Source of the DNA: M55B157 sp040265115
Lineage (GTDB): Bacteria > Actinomycetota > Actinomycetes > S36-B12
Assembly: GCA_040265115.1 (NCBI GenBank)
Contig: JBDQGZ010000030.1
Coordinates: 1 to 16,029 of the forward strand
DNA length: 16,029 nucleotides
Direction: 5' to 3'
Shown: positions 1-7,080 of the stretch, piece by piece
How positions within the stretch are numbered: the stretch's first letter is position 1
Layout of the letters: every line of letters begins with the position of its first letter
Translations under genes and position numbers: made by a program
The notes under the pieces: generated by a model
What the model was told of the DNA's origin: nothing
Seen by the model: the letters and a program-made list of their open reading frames with translations, nothing else
Databases searched by the model: none

Positions 1-490
1 GGTGGACCTCGGCGACCGAGCGCAGTTGGAATTGCGCCCGATCAGCGGCGGCTTGCTCGTGCAGGGCGTCGATGCTCTGGATGCGCCGGGCGATGACCCG
101 AGTTCGTGGACTCTCGCCTGCGGCAGTGCAGCGGATGAGGCAACCTTGGCTGATCTCGCCTTCGCCTGGCGCGCAGTGCGTTCGGTGAAGTCAAACGCGA
201 TTCTGCTCGCGCGCGAAGGCGCGGCCGTCGGAGTCGGCATGGGGCAGGTCAATCGGGTCGATTCTGCTCGCCTGGCGGTCGCTCGCGCAGGGGAGGAGCG
301 AGTTCGTGGCAGCGTCGCCGCATCTGATGCGTTCTTCCCGTTCCCCGACGGCCTCGAGGTGCTCCTGGAGGCCGGAGTTTGCGCGGTCGTCCAGCCTGGC
401 GGATCGGTACGCGATGCCGAGGTCATCGCAGCAGCCGAGGCCGCCGGGGCGACCATGTATCTCACCGGGACGCGACATTTCTTCCACTGA
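1..490 (+). CDS. purH: PurH, C-terminal part (AICAR transformylase / IMP cyclohydrolase)
   Basis: This is the 3' end of the bifunctional enzyme that performs the last two steps of IMP synthesis in the cytoplasm: formylation of AICAR by 10-formyl-THF, then cyclisation. The visible 162 residues belong to the transformylase domain. They carry the KSNAILLA segment followed by GVGMGQVNRVDSARLA, the FFPFPDGLEVLLEAGV segment, VQPGGSVRD and the terminal TGTRHFFH, all in the family order. The gene starts upstream of the window, so no start is called; base 1 is the last base of a codon. It is co-directional with folD about 2 kb downstream, whose product supplies 10-formyl-THF, but two transporter genes lie between them. 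The reading frame is intact up to the TGA at 488-490. Confidence 0.95.
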   Translation, partial: VDLGDRAQLELRPISGGLLVQGVDALDAPGDDPSSWTLACGSAADEATLADLAFAWRAVRSVKSNAILLAREGAAVGVGMGQVNRVDSARLAVARAGEERVRGSVAASDAFFPFPDGLEVLLEAGVCAVVQPGGSVRDAEVIAAAEAAGATMYLTGTRHFFH

Positions 491-503
491 CGCCATAACG
501 GCT

Positions 504-541
504 CTCACAACTGGTCACCAGTCAAGGTGCTCATGTGTGAG
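504..541. repeat. Nested inverted repeat between purH and the first transporter
   Basis: An inner perfect dyad, ACTGGT-C-ACCAGT (510-522), is flanked by an outer complementary pair, CTCACA (504-509) and TGTGAG (536-541). It begins 13 bases after the purH stop and ends 45 bases before the transporter ATG at 587. No T-run follows, so a classic intrinsic terminator is not indicated. An operator or an RNA hairpin is possible. The function is inferred only; the dyads are seen directly. Confidence 0.4.
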
Positions 542-586
542 TGCTGTGCGTGCGGTTCTGTCGTCCGAAGCGTTGAAAGTGAATCG

Positions 587-1582
587 ATGACAGGCGGCTC
601 TGCAGGTCCTCGGCGTGGCATCCTCGTCATCGCTGCTTCAACGACATTCTTAGCCTCCGTGGGCGTCAATCTGCAGATCCGCGCTAACGCTCAGTTAGCC
701 ATTGATGGTGTGCATCCAATGCGTGTAGCGCTGGTGAACATGGGTGTTCAACTCGCCATCATCCTCCTTCTCGTGATCTTCTTCCCTCGAATCCGAGCAG
801 CAGTAGTCCGTTTGAGTAAGGCGATCAGGGCACGTCAGGTTCGGCTCTGGTGGTTCGTAGGCGGTTTCGTGGGTGCCTCGGTGATCACGTTGATGGGAAT
901 CGTGAGCCCCCTCGTCGGGGTTGCTGTTTTCTCCATCGCCCTGGTCGCCGGCCAGACAACTAGTTCTCTTGCGGTCGATCGATGGGGCCTTGGTCCGGGC
1001 GGTCGTCGGGCTTTGACTCGATCCCGGATTTTTGCGGCAATCGTCGCCATTGTCGCCGTGGTCGTCTCGGTGAGCGATCGGTTCATTGTCGAGGCCGGAG
1101 GGGAACTGGCCTGGGGCGCTGCTGGACTGGCACTACTCGGTGGACTGACCATCTCGTTCCAGGCAGCTGCAAATGGGCGACTTGCCGTCGTAAGTGGTCA
1201 GCCGGCCGTCGGCGCCGGGGTGAATTTCGGGGTGGGTGTTGCCGCTCTGAGCCTGGTCTCCCTCCTCATTCCTGCCACTCTGGGTGCTGATCGTGCGGAA
1301 GGGTTCGGAACCTGGTGGCTGTACCTTGGAGCCATCTTCGGTCTCTTGATTGTCTTAAATACTGCTTGGGCGGTTCGCTACCTCGGGATCCTGCTGTTGA
1401 CCGTCATCGGAGTCTCTGGCCAGATGGCGGGCGCCCTCGCCATGGATCTGGTGCTTCCCACCTCGGGAGTCTCGGTCACGCCGGCCTTGATCGCTGGAAT
1501 CCTCCTCGCAGTGGTTGCGGTTCTCATCGGGTCGTCTGCTCAATGGCGCCAAAGATCGAAGGGCCTACCTCTTGCGTCGTGA
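587..1582 (+). CDS. YdcZ/DUF606-family DMT membrane transporter, first tandem copy
   Basis: This 331-residue integral membrane protein is almost entirely hydrophobic, with about ten membrane segments. It is built as two halves: each has a small-residue opening helix with a QxxANxxLA-like signature (QIRANAQLA near the start, QAAANGRLAV in the middle). The first half also has the ALVAGQTTSSLAVDRWGLGP stretch typical of YdcZ (DUF606) proteins of the drug/metabolite transporter superfamily. Single-domain YdcZ proteins are about 150 residues, so this is a two-domain fusion. The substrate is unknown. I chose ATG 587 because the ORF upstream of it (from GTG 527) would add an implausible Cys-rich stretch before the first helix; GTG 527 and ATG 533 are alternatives. 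Leucine TTA codons occur at 650, 695 and 1355, unlike nearly all neighbours. The 3' end overlaps the second copy by 11 bp. Confidence 0.85.
   Translation: MTGGSAGPRRGILVIAASTTFLASVGVNLQIRANAQLAIDGVHPMRVALVNMGVQLAIILLLVIFFPRIRAAVVRLSKAIRARQVRLWWFVGGFVGASVITLMGIVSPLVGVAVFSIALVAGQTTSSLAVDRWGLGPGGRRALTRSRIFAAIVAIVAVVVSVSDRFIVEAGGELAWGAAGLALLGGLTISFQAAANGRLAVVSGQPAVGAGVNFGVGVAALSLVSLLIPATLGADRAEGFGTWWLYLGAIFGLLIVLNTAWAVRYLGILLLTVIGVSGQMAGALAMDLVLPTSGVSVTPALIAGILLAVVAVLIGSSAQWRQRSKGLPLAS
1558..1563 (+). promoter_or_regulatory. Ribosome binding site of the second transporter
   Basis: GAAGGG lies 8 bases before TTG 1572, inside the 3' end of the first transporter gene. It is the best Shine-Dalgarno match near any in-frame start here, so it favours TTG 1572 over TTG 1515. 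Confidence 0.55.
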
Positions 1583-2543
1583 AGTCATCCTTGGCTCGGG
1601 TGCGGCGTTCGCGGTGGGGGCGCTCACTGCCGGACAGAGCCGACTCAACGGCGAACTGGCGCTGGAGACAGGAAATGGACTCCAGTCAGCATCCATCAGC
1701 ATGTTTCTGTCCTTTCTCATTGCAAGTGTGATCGTGGTGGTTATTCCGAGCCTGAGGAGAGCGCTCGCCGGTGTCTTTGGCTCTGTTCGGTTGAAACGTC
1801 TCGAGTGGTGGAAATTGATGGGCGGGGTCTTTGCGGCTCTCTTCTTGGCATCGCAGTCCCTGTTCGTGCCCATATTGGGCGTCGCGGTGTTCACGATCGC
1901 TCTTGTAGCAGGTCAATTGACCAACAGTGTGGTGGTCGATCGACTCGGCTGGGGTCCCGCCGGAGTCCAGGTGATCACGGGCGCGAGGGTCATGTCAGCC
2001 GTTCTCGCTGCCGTGGCGGTCGGAATCTCGGTATCGGACCGGTGGAATGCCTCCGCAGGTCTCGCCGTGGTTCCTCTGATCATTGCGGTGGTGGCTGGCG
2101 GCGGCATGGCGATTCAGCAAGCGATGAACGGGTTCGTGGCACAGGAGTCCAGAGAGCCGATGGCGGCATCCTGGGTGAATTTCACTGTAGGGCTCTCTGT
2201 TCTTCTTGGAGTTACAGCGGGGTTGTGGGTCTTCAGTGATGTCGATCCCGGACCTGTCCCATGGGATCGCCCCTATCTGTTGCTCGGAGGCATCGTGGGC
2301 GTTCTATTCATTGCAACTGCGGCGTGGGTCGTTCAGGTCGTCGGCATCCTGTCATTCGCTCTCCTCACGATCTTGGGACAACTCGTGGGTGCGGCTCTTC
2401 TGGACCTTCTCGTGCCTGCCGATGAGACTGGACTGCACCTCCAAGTGATCGTCGGTGTTGTGGTCGCTGCTGTGGCCGTTGCAGTGGGCAGTTTGCCGAA
2501 GATGCACCGAGCCGAGTCTCGGAATCGGACTCTTCCTGAGTAG
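1572..2543 (+). CDS. YdcZ/DUF606-family DMT membrane transporter, second tandem copy
   Basis: This 323-residue polytopic membrane protein is paralogous to the preceding gene. It has the same two-half layout, with QSRLNGELAL near the start and IQQAMNGFVA in the middle. It also has a closely matching VAVFTIALVAGQLTNSVVVDRLGWGP segment, where the first copy reads VAVFSIALVAGQTTSSLAVDRWGLGP. The start is TTG 1572, supported by GAAGGG 8 bases upstream; TTG 1515 is possible but lacks a comparable site. The 11-bp overlap with the first copy suggests translational coupling and perhaps a heterodimer, as seen for some small DMT pairs, although both copies here already have two domains. folD starts 10 bases after its stop, so the transporters and folD are probably co-transcribed. 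The substrate is unknown. Confidence 0.85.
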   Translation: MRREVILGSGAAFAVGALTAGQSRLNGELALETGNGLQSASISMFLSFLIASVIVVVIPSLRRALAGVFGSVRLKRLEWWKLMGGVFAALFLASQSLFVPILGVAVFTIALVAGQLTNSVVVDRLGWGPAGVQVITGARVMSAVLAAVAVGISVSDRWNASAGLAVVPLIIAVVAGGGMAIQQAMNGFVAQESREPMAASWVNFTVGLSVLLGVTAGLWVFSDVDPGPVPWDRPYLLLGGIVGVLFIATAAWVVQVVGILSFALLTILGQLVGAALLDLLVPADETGLHLQVIVGVVVAAVAVAVGSLPKMHRAESRNRTLPE

Positions 2544-2553
2544 GTTGGGCGTC

Positions 2554-3417
2554 ATGGCAGCGATCATCCTCGACGGCAAGGCGACGGCTGCGACGGTGAA
2601 GGCCGATCTGGCTCAACGGGTTTCCGCTCTGATGGCGTCGGGTGTGACCCCTGGGTTGGCGACAGTCCTCGTGGGTGATGACCCGGGCAGCCACTCCTAC
2701 GTGGCCGGCAAGCACCGCGACTGCGCCGAGGTCGGCATCGCCTCGATCCGAGTCGACATGCCCGCAGACTCGACGCAGCAGCAGGTCGAACAGGCGGTGC
2801 AGGATCTCAATGCCGACCCCGCCGTGACCGGCTACATCGTGCAACTTCCCCTCCCTAAGGGACTGGATGCGAATCGTGTCCTCGAACTCATGGATCCCGC
2901 AAAGGACGCTGACGGACTTCATCCGACGAATCTCGGCCGGCTTGTGCTCGGTGTCGCTGGCCCCCTGCCGTGCACTCCGCACGGCATCGTGACGCTCCTG
3001 CGCGCCTTCGATGTTCCGCTGAATGGGGCTGAGGTCTGCGTGGTGGGTCGTGGGGTGACCGTAGGGCGCCCACTGGGTCTGCTGCTCACCCGACGCTCCG
3101 AGAACGCGACGGTGACTCTATGTCACACGGGCACTCACGACATCGCCGAGCACTGTCGCCGCGCGGACATCATCGTCGCAGCGGCAGGTGTTCCCGGACT
3201 GATCGGCCCGGACTGGGTGCGCCCGGGGGCGGCGGTTCTTGACGTGGGTATCACGCGGACCGAGGCGGGGCTCGTGGGTGATGTCGACCCGGCCGTCGCA
3301 GAGGTCGCGGGTCACCTCGCTCCCATGCCCGGTGGCGTGGGGCCGATGACTCGGGCAATGCTGCTGGCCAATGTCGTCGCGGAAGCCGAACGCGAGGCCT
3401 TCGGGCCCGTAGGCTGA
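2554..3417 (+). CDS. folD: Bifunctional methylene-THF dehydrogenase / methenyl-THF cyclohydrolase
   Basis: FolD interconverts 5,10-methylene-THF, 5,10-methenyl-THF and 10-formyl-THF using NADP(H), supplying formyl groups for purine synthesis and fMet-tRNA. The 287-residue length is normal. Visible signatures are GSHSYVAGKHRDCAEVGI with the catalytic Lys at about residue 53, YIVQLPLPKGLD, PCTPHGIV, the nucleotide-binding VVGRGVTVGRPLGLLL, ATVTLCHTGTH and the C-terminal PMPGGVGPMTRAML. The ATG at 2554 is chosen because MAAIILDGKATAATVKADL matches the family N-terminus; the ORF runs further upstream, but that part overlaps the transporter gene. The start lies 10 bases after the transporter stop with only a weak ribosome site, which suggests coupling. 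DUF3017 follows 6 bases after the stop. Confidence 0.97.
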   Translation: MAAIILDGKATAATVKADLAQRVSALMASGVTPGLATVLVGDDPGSHSYVAGKHRDCAEVGIASIRVDMPADSTQQQVEQAVQDLNADPAVTGYIVQLPLPKGLDANRVLELMDPAKDADGLHPTNLGRLVLGVAGPLPCTPHGIVTLLRAFDVPLNGAEVCVVGRGVTVGRPLGLLLTRRSENATVTLCHTGTHDIAEHCRRADIIVAAAGVPGLIGPDWVRPGAAVLDVGITRTEAGLVGDVDPAVAEVAGHLAPMPGGVGPMTRAMLLANVVAEAEREAFGPVG

Positions 3418-3423
3418 GTTCCC

Positions 3424-3753
3424 ATGAGCGCCGGAGCGTCCGAAGGGCAGCGCGGACTGGCCCCGGTCACCCCGCTTCGCCCCCGCCGCCGGCGATTCTT
3501 CGCGCAGTGGCCTATCGCGATCGTGCTCCTCGTCATGCTGGCTGCCATCGCGTTCGTGGCCCTCGATGAGTTTCGGATTGGATCGATCCTGCTCTCGGTC
3601 GGGGTCCTCCTCGCCTTCGCCCTCCGGGCGGTGTTGCCCACCTCAAGGGTGGGCCTGCTCGCTGTGCGCAGCCGCACGGTCGATCTCATCGTTCTCGGGG
3701 GGCTGGGGGCCGGGTTGTTGATCTTCGCCCTGTGGGTGCCCCCGCCGGCCTAG
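3424..3753 (+). CDS. DUF3017-type small membrane protein
   Basis: This 109-residue protein has a basic N-terminal cytoplasmic stretch (PLRPRRRRFF, about residues 17-26) and three hydrophobic segments at about 29-47, 52-71 and 85-105. Its sequence around LPTSRVGLLAVRSRTVDLIVLGGLG and its position directly after folD fit the actinobacterial DUF3017 family, often found between folD and mdh. No function is established and no catalytic motif is visible. It begins 6 bases after the folD stop, so it is probably in the same transcript. The family name rests on my recognition of motif and context, not on a search. Confidence 0.85.
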   Translation: MSAGASEGQRGLAPVTPLRPRRRRFFAQWPIAIVLLVMLAAIAFVALDEFRIGSILLSVGVLLAFALRAVLPTSRVGLLAVRSRTVDLIVLGGLGAGLLIFALWVPPPA

Positions 3754-3791
3754 CGCGAGAGGCACTGGATAGCCTCAGCACAGCGGATTTG

Positions 3792-3805
3792 TCTCGACGT
3801 CGAGA
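3792..3805. promoter_or_regulatory. Perfect 14-bp palindrome upstream of mdh (putative operator)
   Basis: TCTCGAC followed directly by GTCGAGA forms a gapless dyad, centred about 82 bases before the mdh ATG. The size and symmetry are those of a dimeric regulator site. I cannot name the regulator. No convincing -35/-10 pair was found around it. Confidence 0.5.
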
Positions 3806-3810
3806 TACCT

Positions 3811-3835
3811 CGCAGAGCCTCTGCGGGCGCCGCAG
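3811..3835. repeat. Two mutually exclusive inverted repeats in the mdh leader
   Basis: CGCAGAG-C-CTCTGCG (3811-3825) is a perfect 7-bp dyad. Its right arm is shared with a second dyad, CTGCGG-GCG-CCGCAG (3821-3835). If transcribed, only one of the two hairpins can form at a time, the geometry of a small RNA switch or attenuator. The loops are very short (1 and 3 bases), so the first may act only as a DNA dyad. A regulatory role is inferred. Confidence 0.35.
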
Positions 3836-3880
3836 CATGAGCCGCCATCGCGAGAACGCGCACGAGGGAGAAGGACGCAC

Positions 3881-4870
3881 ATGGCACCCACACCCGTCAA
3901 CGTCGCCGTGACCGGGGCAGCCGGCCAGATCGGCTACGCCCTGCTCTTCCGCATTGCCTCGGGGCAATTGCTCGGACCGGACACCCCGGTTCGGCTGAGG
4001 CTGCTGGAGATCACTCCGGCGCTCGGCGCGGCAGAGGGCACAGCGATGGAACTCGACGACTGCGCCTTCCCGCTCCTGTCGGGGATCGATATCACCGATG
4101 ACCCCCGCGCGGCCTTCGACGGGGTCAACGTCGCGCTGCTCGTGGGTGCCCGCCCACGTGGACCGGGCATGGAGCGCCGGGACCTCCTCGAGGCCAACGG
4201 CGGCATTTTCAAGCCCCAGGGTGAGGCCTTGAACGCGGGTGCCGCTGACGACGTGCGCATCCTTGTCGTGGGCAACCCGGCCAACACCAACGCCCTCATC
4301 GCCTCGGCCCATGCTCCCGACATCCCCGCGGAGCGATTCACCGCCATGATGCGCCTTGATCACAATCGCGCCCTCACTCAGGCGGCCCAAAAGGCCGGGG
4401 TGCCGGTGACCGAGGTCACCAACATGACCGTGTGGGGCAACCACTCCGCATCCCAGTACCCCGACCTGACCCACGCCAAGATCGGTGGGCGCCCAGCAAC
4501 CGAGGTCATCGACGATCCGGCCTGGATCGCCGACACCTTCATTCCGACAGTGGCGAAGCGTGGAGCGGCGATCATCGATGCTCGCGGTGCCTCGTCAGCT
4601 GCTTCCGCGGCCAACGCGGCGATCGACCATGTTCACGACTGGGTGCTGGGTACACCCGCTGGTGATTGGGTGTCGGCGGGAATCATCTCCGATGGCTCCT
4701 ATGGCATTCCCGAGGGCATCATCGCCGGAGTGCCGTGCACCAGCGAGGGTGGCGAGTGGAAGCGGGTGGAGGGCCTGGAGATCGACGCTGACTCCCGCGC
4801 TCGCATCGACTATTCGATCAACGAACTCATCGAGGAGCGCGACGCTGTCGCCTCACTCGGCCTGCTCTAG
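3881..4870 (+). CDS. mdh: Malate dehydrogenase
   Basis: Cytoplasmic NAD-dependent malate dehydrogenase oxidises malate to oxaloacetate in the TCA cycle. The 329-residue length matches the actinobacterial type. Visible features are the nucleotide-binding VTGAAGQIGYALL (TGAAGQIG at residues 11-18), the substrate-binding arginine loop GARPRGPGMERRDLLEANG, VVGNPANTNALI, RLDHNRA, and the catalytic His188 in VTNMTVWGNHSASQYPD. The ATG at 3881 follows a good purine-rich site (GAGGGAGAAGGA). The gene is preceded by a palindrome-rich 127-bp spacer that probably holds its promoter, and is followed 69 bases later by icd. The frame is intact and no catalytic residue is missing. Confidence 0.97.
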   Translation: MAPTPVNVAVTGAAGQIGYALLFRIASGQLLGPDTPVRLRLLEITPALGAAEGTAMELDDCAFPLLSGIDITDDPRAAFDGVNVALLVGARPRGPGMERRDLLEANGGIFKPQGEALNAGAADDVRILVVGNPANTNALIASAHAPDIPAERFTAMMRLDHNRALTQAAQKAGVPVTEVTNMTVWGNHSASQYPDLTHAKIGGRPATEVIDDPAWIADTFIPTVAKRGAAIIDARGASSAASAANAAIDHVHDWVLGTPAGDWVSAGIISDGSYGIPEGIIAGVPCTSEGGEWKRVEGLEIDADSRARIDYSINELIEERDAVASLGLL

Positions 4871-4924
4871 GAACGACATCACCACCGCATACCGACACAG
4901 CGAACGCTCAACGAATAGCGAATG

Positions 4925-4931
4925 AGGAAGG
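4925..4931 (+). promoter_or_regulatory. Ribosome binding site that sets the icd start
   Basis: AGGAAGG lies 8 bases before GTG 4940. The in-frame ATG at 4922 sits upstream of this site and would make the site part of the coding region, so GTG 4940 is preferred. Confidence 0.75.
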
Positions 4932-4939
4932 CAACTACC

Positions 4940-6154
4940 GTGGCAAAGATCAAGGTCGACAATCCCGTCGTCGAACTCGATGGCGATGAGATGACCCGCA
5001 TCATCTGGCAGTTCATCAAGGACCAGCTGATCCTGCCCTACCTCGATATCGACCTGAAGTACTACGACCTCGGCATCGAGTATCGCGACGAGACCGATGA
5101 TCAGGTCACGATTGATGCCGCCCATGCGATCCAGGAGTACGGCGTCGGCGTGAAGTGCGCCACCATCACCCCGGATGAGGCTCGAGTCGAGGAGTTCGGG
5201 CTCAAGAAGATGTGGCGCTCGCCCAACGGCACCATCCGCAACATCCTCGGTGGTGTGATCTTCCGCGAGCCGATCATCATCAACAACATTCCGCGACTCG
5301 TTCCGACGTGGACCAAGCCGATCATCGTGGGTCGTCACGCTTTTGGTGATCAGTACCGCGCCACGGACTTCAAGATCGAACAGGCCGGCACCCTCACCAT
5401 GACGTTCACCCCCGCCGACGGCTCGGAGCCGATGGAGTTCAACGTCTTCGACTTCCCCGCCGGTGGCGTCGCGATGGGCATGTACAACCTTGACGAGTCG
5501 ATCCGCGACTTCGCGAGGGCGTCATTCCGCTATGGCCTCGCTCGCAACTATCCGGTCTATATGTCCACGAAGAACACGATCCTCAAGGCCTACGACGGCC
5601 GATTCAAGGACATCTTCGCAGAGGTCTTCGACGCTGAGTTCAAGGCGGACTTCGATGCTGCGGGAATCACCTACGAGCATCGCCTCATCGACGACATGGT
5701 CGCCGCTGCCCTGAAGTGGGAGGGGGGCTACGTCTGGGCCTGCAAGAACTACGACGGCGACGTGCAGTCCGACACCGTGGCGCAGGGATTCGGCTCGCTC
5801 GGCCTCATGACGAGTGTCCTCATGACCCCTGATGGCAAGACCGTCGAGGCGGAAGCCGCGCACGGCACGGTGACGCGCCACTACCGGCAGCACCAGCAGG
5901 GTAAGCCAACCTCGACGAATCCAATCGCGTCGATCTTCGCCTGGACGCGCGGGTTGGAGCACCGCGGCAAGCTCGACAGCACCCCCGAGGTGTCTGGCTT
6001 CGCCCAAACACTAGAGCGGGTGTGCATCGAGACGGTGGAATCCGGTCAGATGACCAAGGACCTCGCCCTGCTCATCGGCCCTGACCAGGGGCACCTGACC
6101 ACCCAGGAGTTCCTCGCCGCGATCGACGAGAACCTCCAGCGCGCGATGGCATAG
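4940..6154 (+). CDS. icd: NADP-dependent isocitrate dehydrogenase (dimeric, eukaryote-like type)
   Basis: This enzyme oxidises isocitrate to 2-oxoglutarate with release of CO2 and reduction of NADP+. From GTG 4940 the protein is 404 residues and starts MAKIKVDNPVVELDGDEMTR, as in the dimeric family shared with eukaryotic cytosolic enzymes; starting at ATG 4922 would add six residues. Visible signatures are the isocitrate-binding SPNGTIRNILGG, IIVGRHAFGDQYRATD, the metal-binding YEHRLIDDMVAAALKW region, YDGDVQSDTVAQGFGSLGLM, and the cofactor segment AEAAHGTVTRHYRQHQQG with the Arg/His pattern of NADP enzymes. It follows mdh by 69 bases, a spacer in which I see no terminator, so the two may be co-transcribed. 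The exonuclease gene begins 34 bases after its stop. Confidence 0.96.
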   Translation: MAKIKVDNPVVELDGDEMTRIIWQFIKDQLILPYLDIDLKYYDLGIEYRDETDDQVTIDAAHAIQEYGVGVKCATITPDEARVEEFGLKKMWRSPNGTIRNILGGVIFREPIIINNIPRLVPTWTKPIIVGRHAFGDQYRATDFKIEQAGTLTMTFTPADGSEPMEFNVFDFPAGGVAMGMYNLDESIRDFARASFRYGLARNYPVYMSTKNTILKAYDGRFKDIFAEVFDAEFKADFDAAGITYEHRLIDDMVAAALKWEGGYVWACKNYDGDVQSDTVAQGFGSLGLMTSVLMTPDGKTVEAEAAHGTVTRHYRQHQQGKPTSTNPIASIFAWTRGLEHRGKLDSTPEVSGFAQTLERVCIETVESGQMTKDLALLIGPDQGHLTTQEFLAAIDENLQRAMA

Positions 6155-6188
6155 CCAGAACTACCCGAAGTTCACGGTAGGGAGTCCC

Positions 6189-7016
6189 ATGCGGGTCACG
6201 ACGGCGAACGTCAACGGAATCCGCGCTGCCAAGAGGCGCGGAGGTCTGGACTGGTTGGCCACCGATGGGGCCGATGTCATCTGCCTGCAGGAGGTCCGGG
6301 CGACTCCGGCGCAGGTGGCGGAGGAACTCGCGGACAGTGATCTCACCGCCTGGCATCTCGCTTATGCAGAATCCGAGGACAAGGGTCGCAATGGCGTTGC
6401 CGTCCTCACCCGCGCGGAACCCGCGGAGGTTCGCATCGGGGTAGGCGAACCGAGTTTCGCGGAGTCGGGCCGTTGGATCGAAGTCGATGTCAACAGCCCG
6501 CACGGACCATTGACCGTGGTGAGCGCCTACATCCATTCCGGTGAGGTCGGCACTCCCCGCCAGGACGACAAGTACCGGTTTCTCGATGCTGTCGACGCGC
6601 GACTGGCCTCACTTCGCCGCCGCGCGACACGTCGCAAGGGACATGTCCTGGTCGCCGGCGATTTCAATATCGCCCACGCAGAGGTCGACATCAAGAACTG
6701 GAAGGGAAACCTGAAGAACGCGGGTTTCCTACCTGAGGAACGTGCCTATCTCGACAAGTGGTTTGGCCCTGCGGGTTCGGCGAAGGGGCCCTGGGCAGAT
6801 CTCGGACGACGGCTGGGTGGCCCGGGACCTGGCCCCTACACCTGGTGGTCGTGGCGCGGCAAGGGATTCGACACCGATGGCGGCTGGCGCATCGACTATG
6901 TGGCGACCACTCCCGGCTTGGCCGACCGTGCGCGTGAGGCTGTGGTGGGCAAGGCGCCGACCTATGCCGAACGATGGAGCGACCACGCCCCGTTGAGCAT
7001 CACCTTCGAGGACTAG
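6189..7016 (+). CDS. xth: Exodeoxyribonuclease III (AP endonuclease, EEP fold)
   Basis: This protein belongs to the exonuclease III/APE1 family that cuts DNA 5' to abasic sites and trims 3' ends in base excision repair. At 275 residues it is of normal length. Visible active-site motifs are TANVNGIRAA (Asn7/Asn9), ICLQEVRAT with metal-binding Glu35, the SAYIHSGEVG segment with the conserved Tyr, the catalytic GDFNIAHAEVDIKNW (Asp/Asn), WRIDYVATT and the terminal SDHAPL His. The ATG at 6189 follows GGTAGGGAG at suitable spacing. It lies 34 bases after icd and is followed by a strong hairpin that could end its transcript. The link to the TCA genes is probably positional only. Confidence 0.94.
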   Translation: MRVTTANVNGIRAAKRRGGLDWLATDGADVICLQEVRATPAQVAEELADSDLTAWHLAYAESEDKGRNGVAVLTRAEPAEVRIGVGEPSFAESGRWIEVDVNSPHGPLTVVSAYIHSGEVGTPRQDDKYRFLDAVDARLASLRRRATRRKGHVLVAGDFNIAHAEVDIKNWKGNLKNAGFLPEERAYLDKWFGPAGSAKGPWADLGRRLGGPGPGPYTWWSWRGKGFDTDGGWRIDYVATTPGLADRAREAVVGKAPTYAERWSDHAPLSITFED

Positions 7017-7029
7017 GCTTCAACCACAG

Positions 7030-7059
7030 GGTCGAGACGGTACCCAGACCGTCTCGACC
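7030..7059. terminator. Perfect 12-bp hairpin between xth and gabD (terminator-like or operator)
   Basis: GGTCGAGACGGT (7030-7041) and ACCGTCTCGACC (7048-7059) are exact reverse complements around the 6-base loop ACCCAG. The structure starts 14 bases after the xth stop and ends 8 bases before the gabD ribosome site (GAGGAGG, 7068-7074). No T-run follows. It may be a U-tract-less terminator, as reported in actinobacteria, or an operator or leader hairpin controlling gabD. Confidence 0.55.
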
Positions 7060-7080
7060 TATCCTGCGAGGAGGAAACCC

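Noticed and set aside
510..522. The ACTGGT-C-ACCAGT dyad as a DasR/NagR site
   Set aside because: The half-sites resemble the ends of that operator, but the central TAGA-type core and the 16-base length are missing, and no amino-sugar gene is near.
527..586. A Cys-rich N-terminal extension of the first transporter (MLMCECCACG)
   Set aside because: It appears only if GTG 527 or ATG 533 is used; the family normally starts just before the first helix, and this stretch contains the outer arm of the dyad.
3686..4474. A 262-codon - strand frame overlapping mdh
   Set aside because: It is antisense to mdh and to the spacer before it, with no recognisable domain and no ribosome site.
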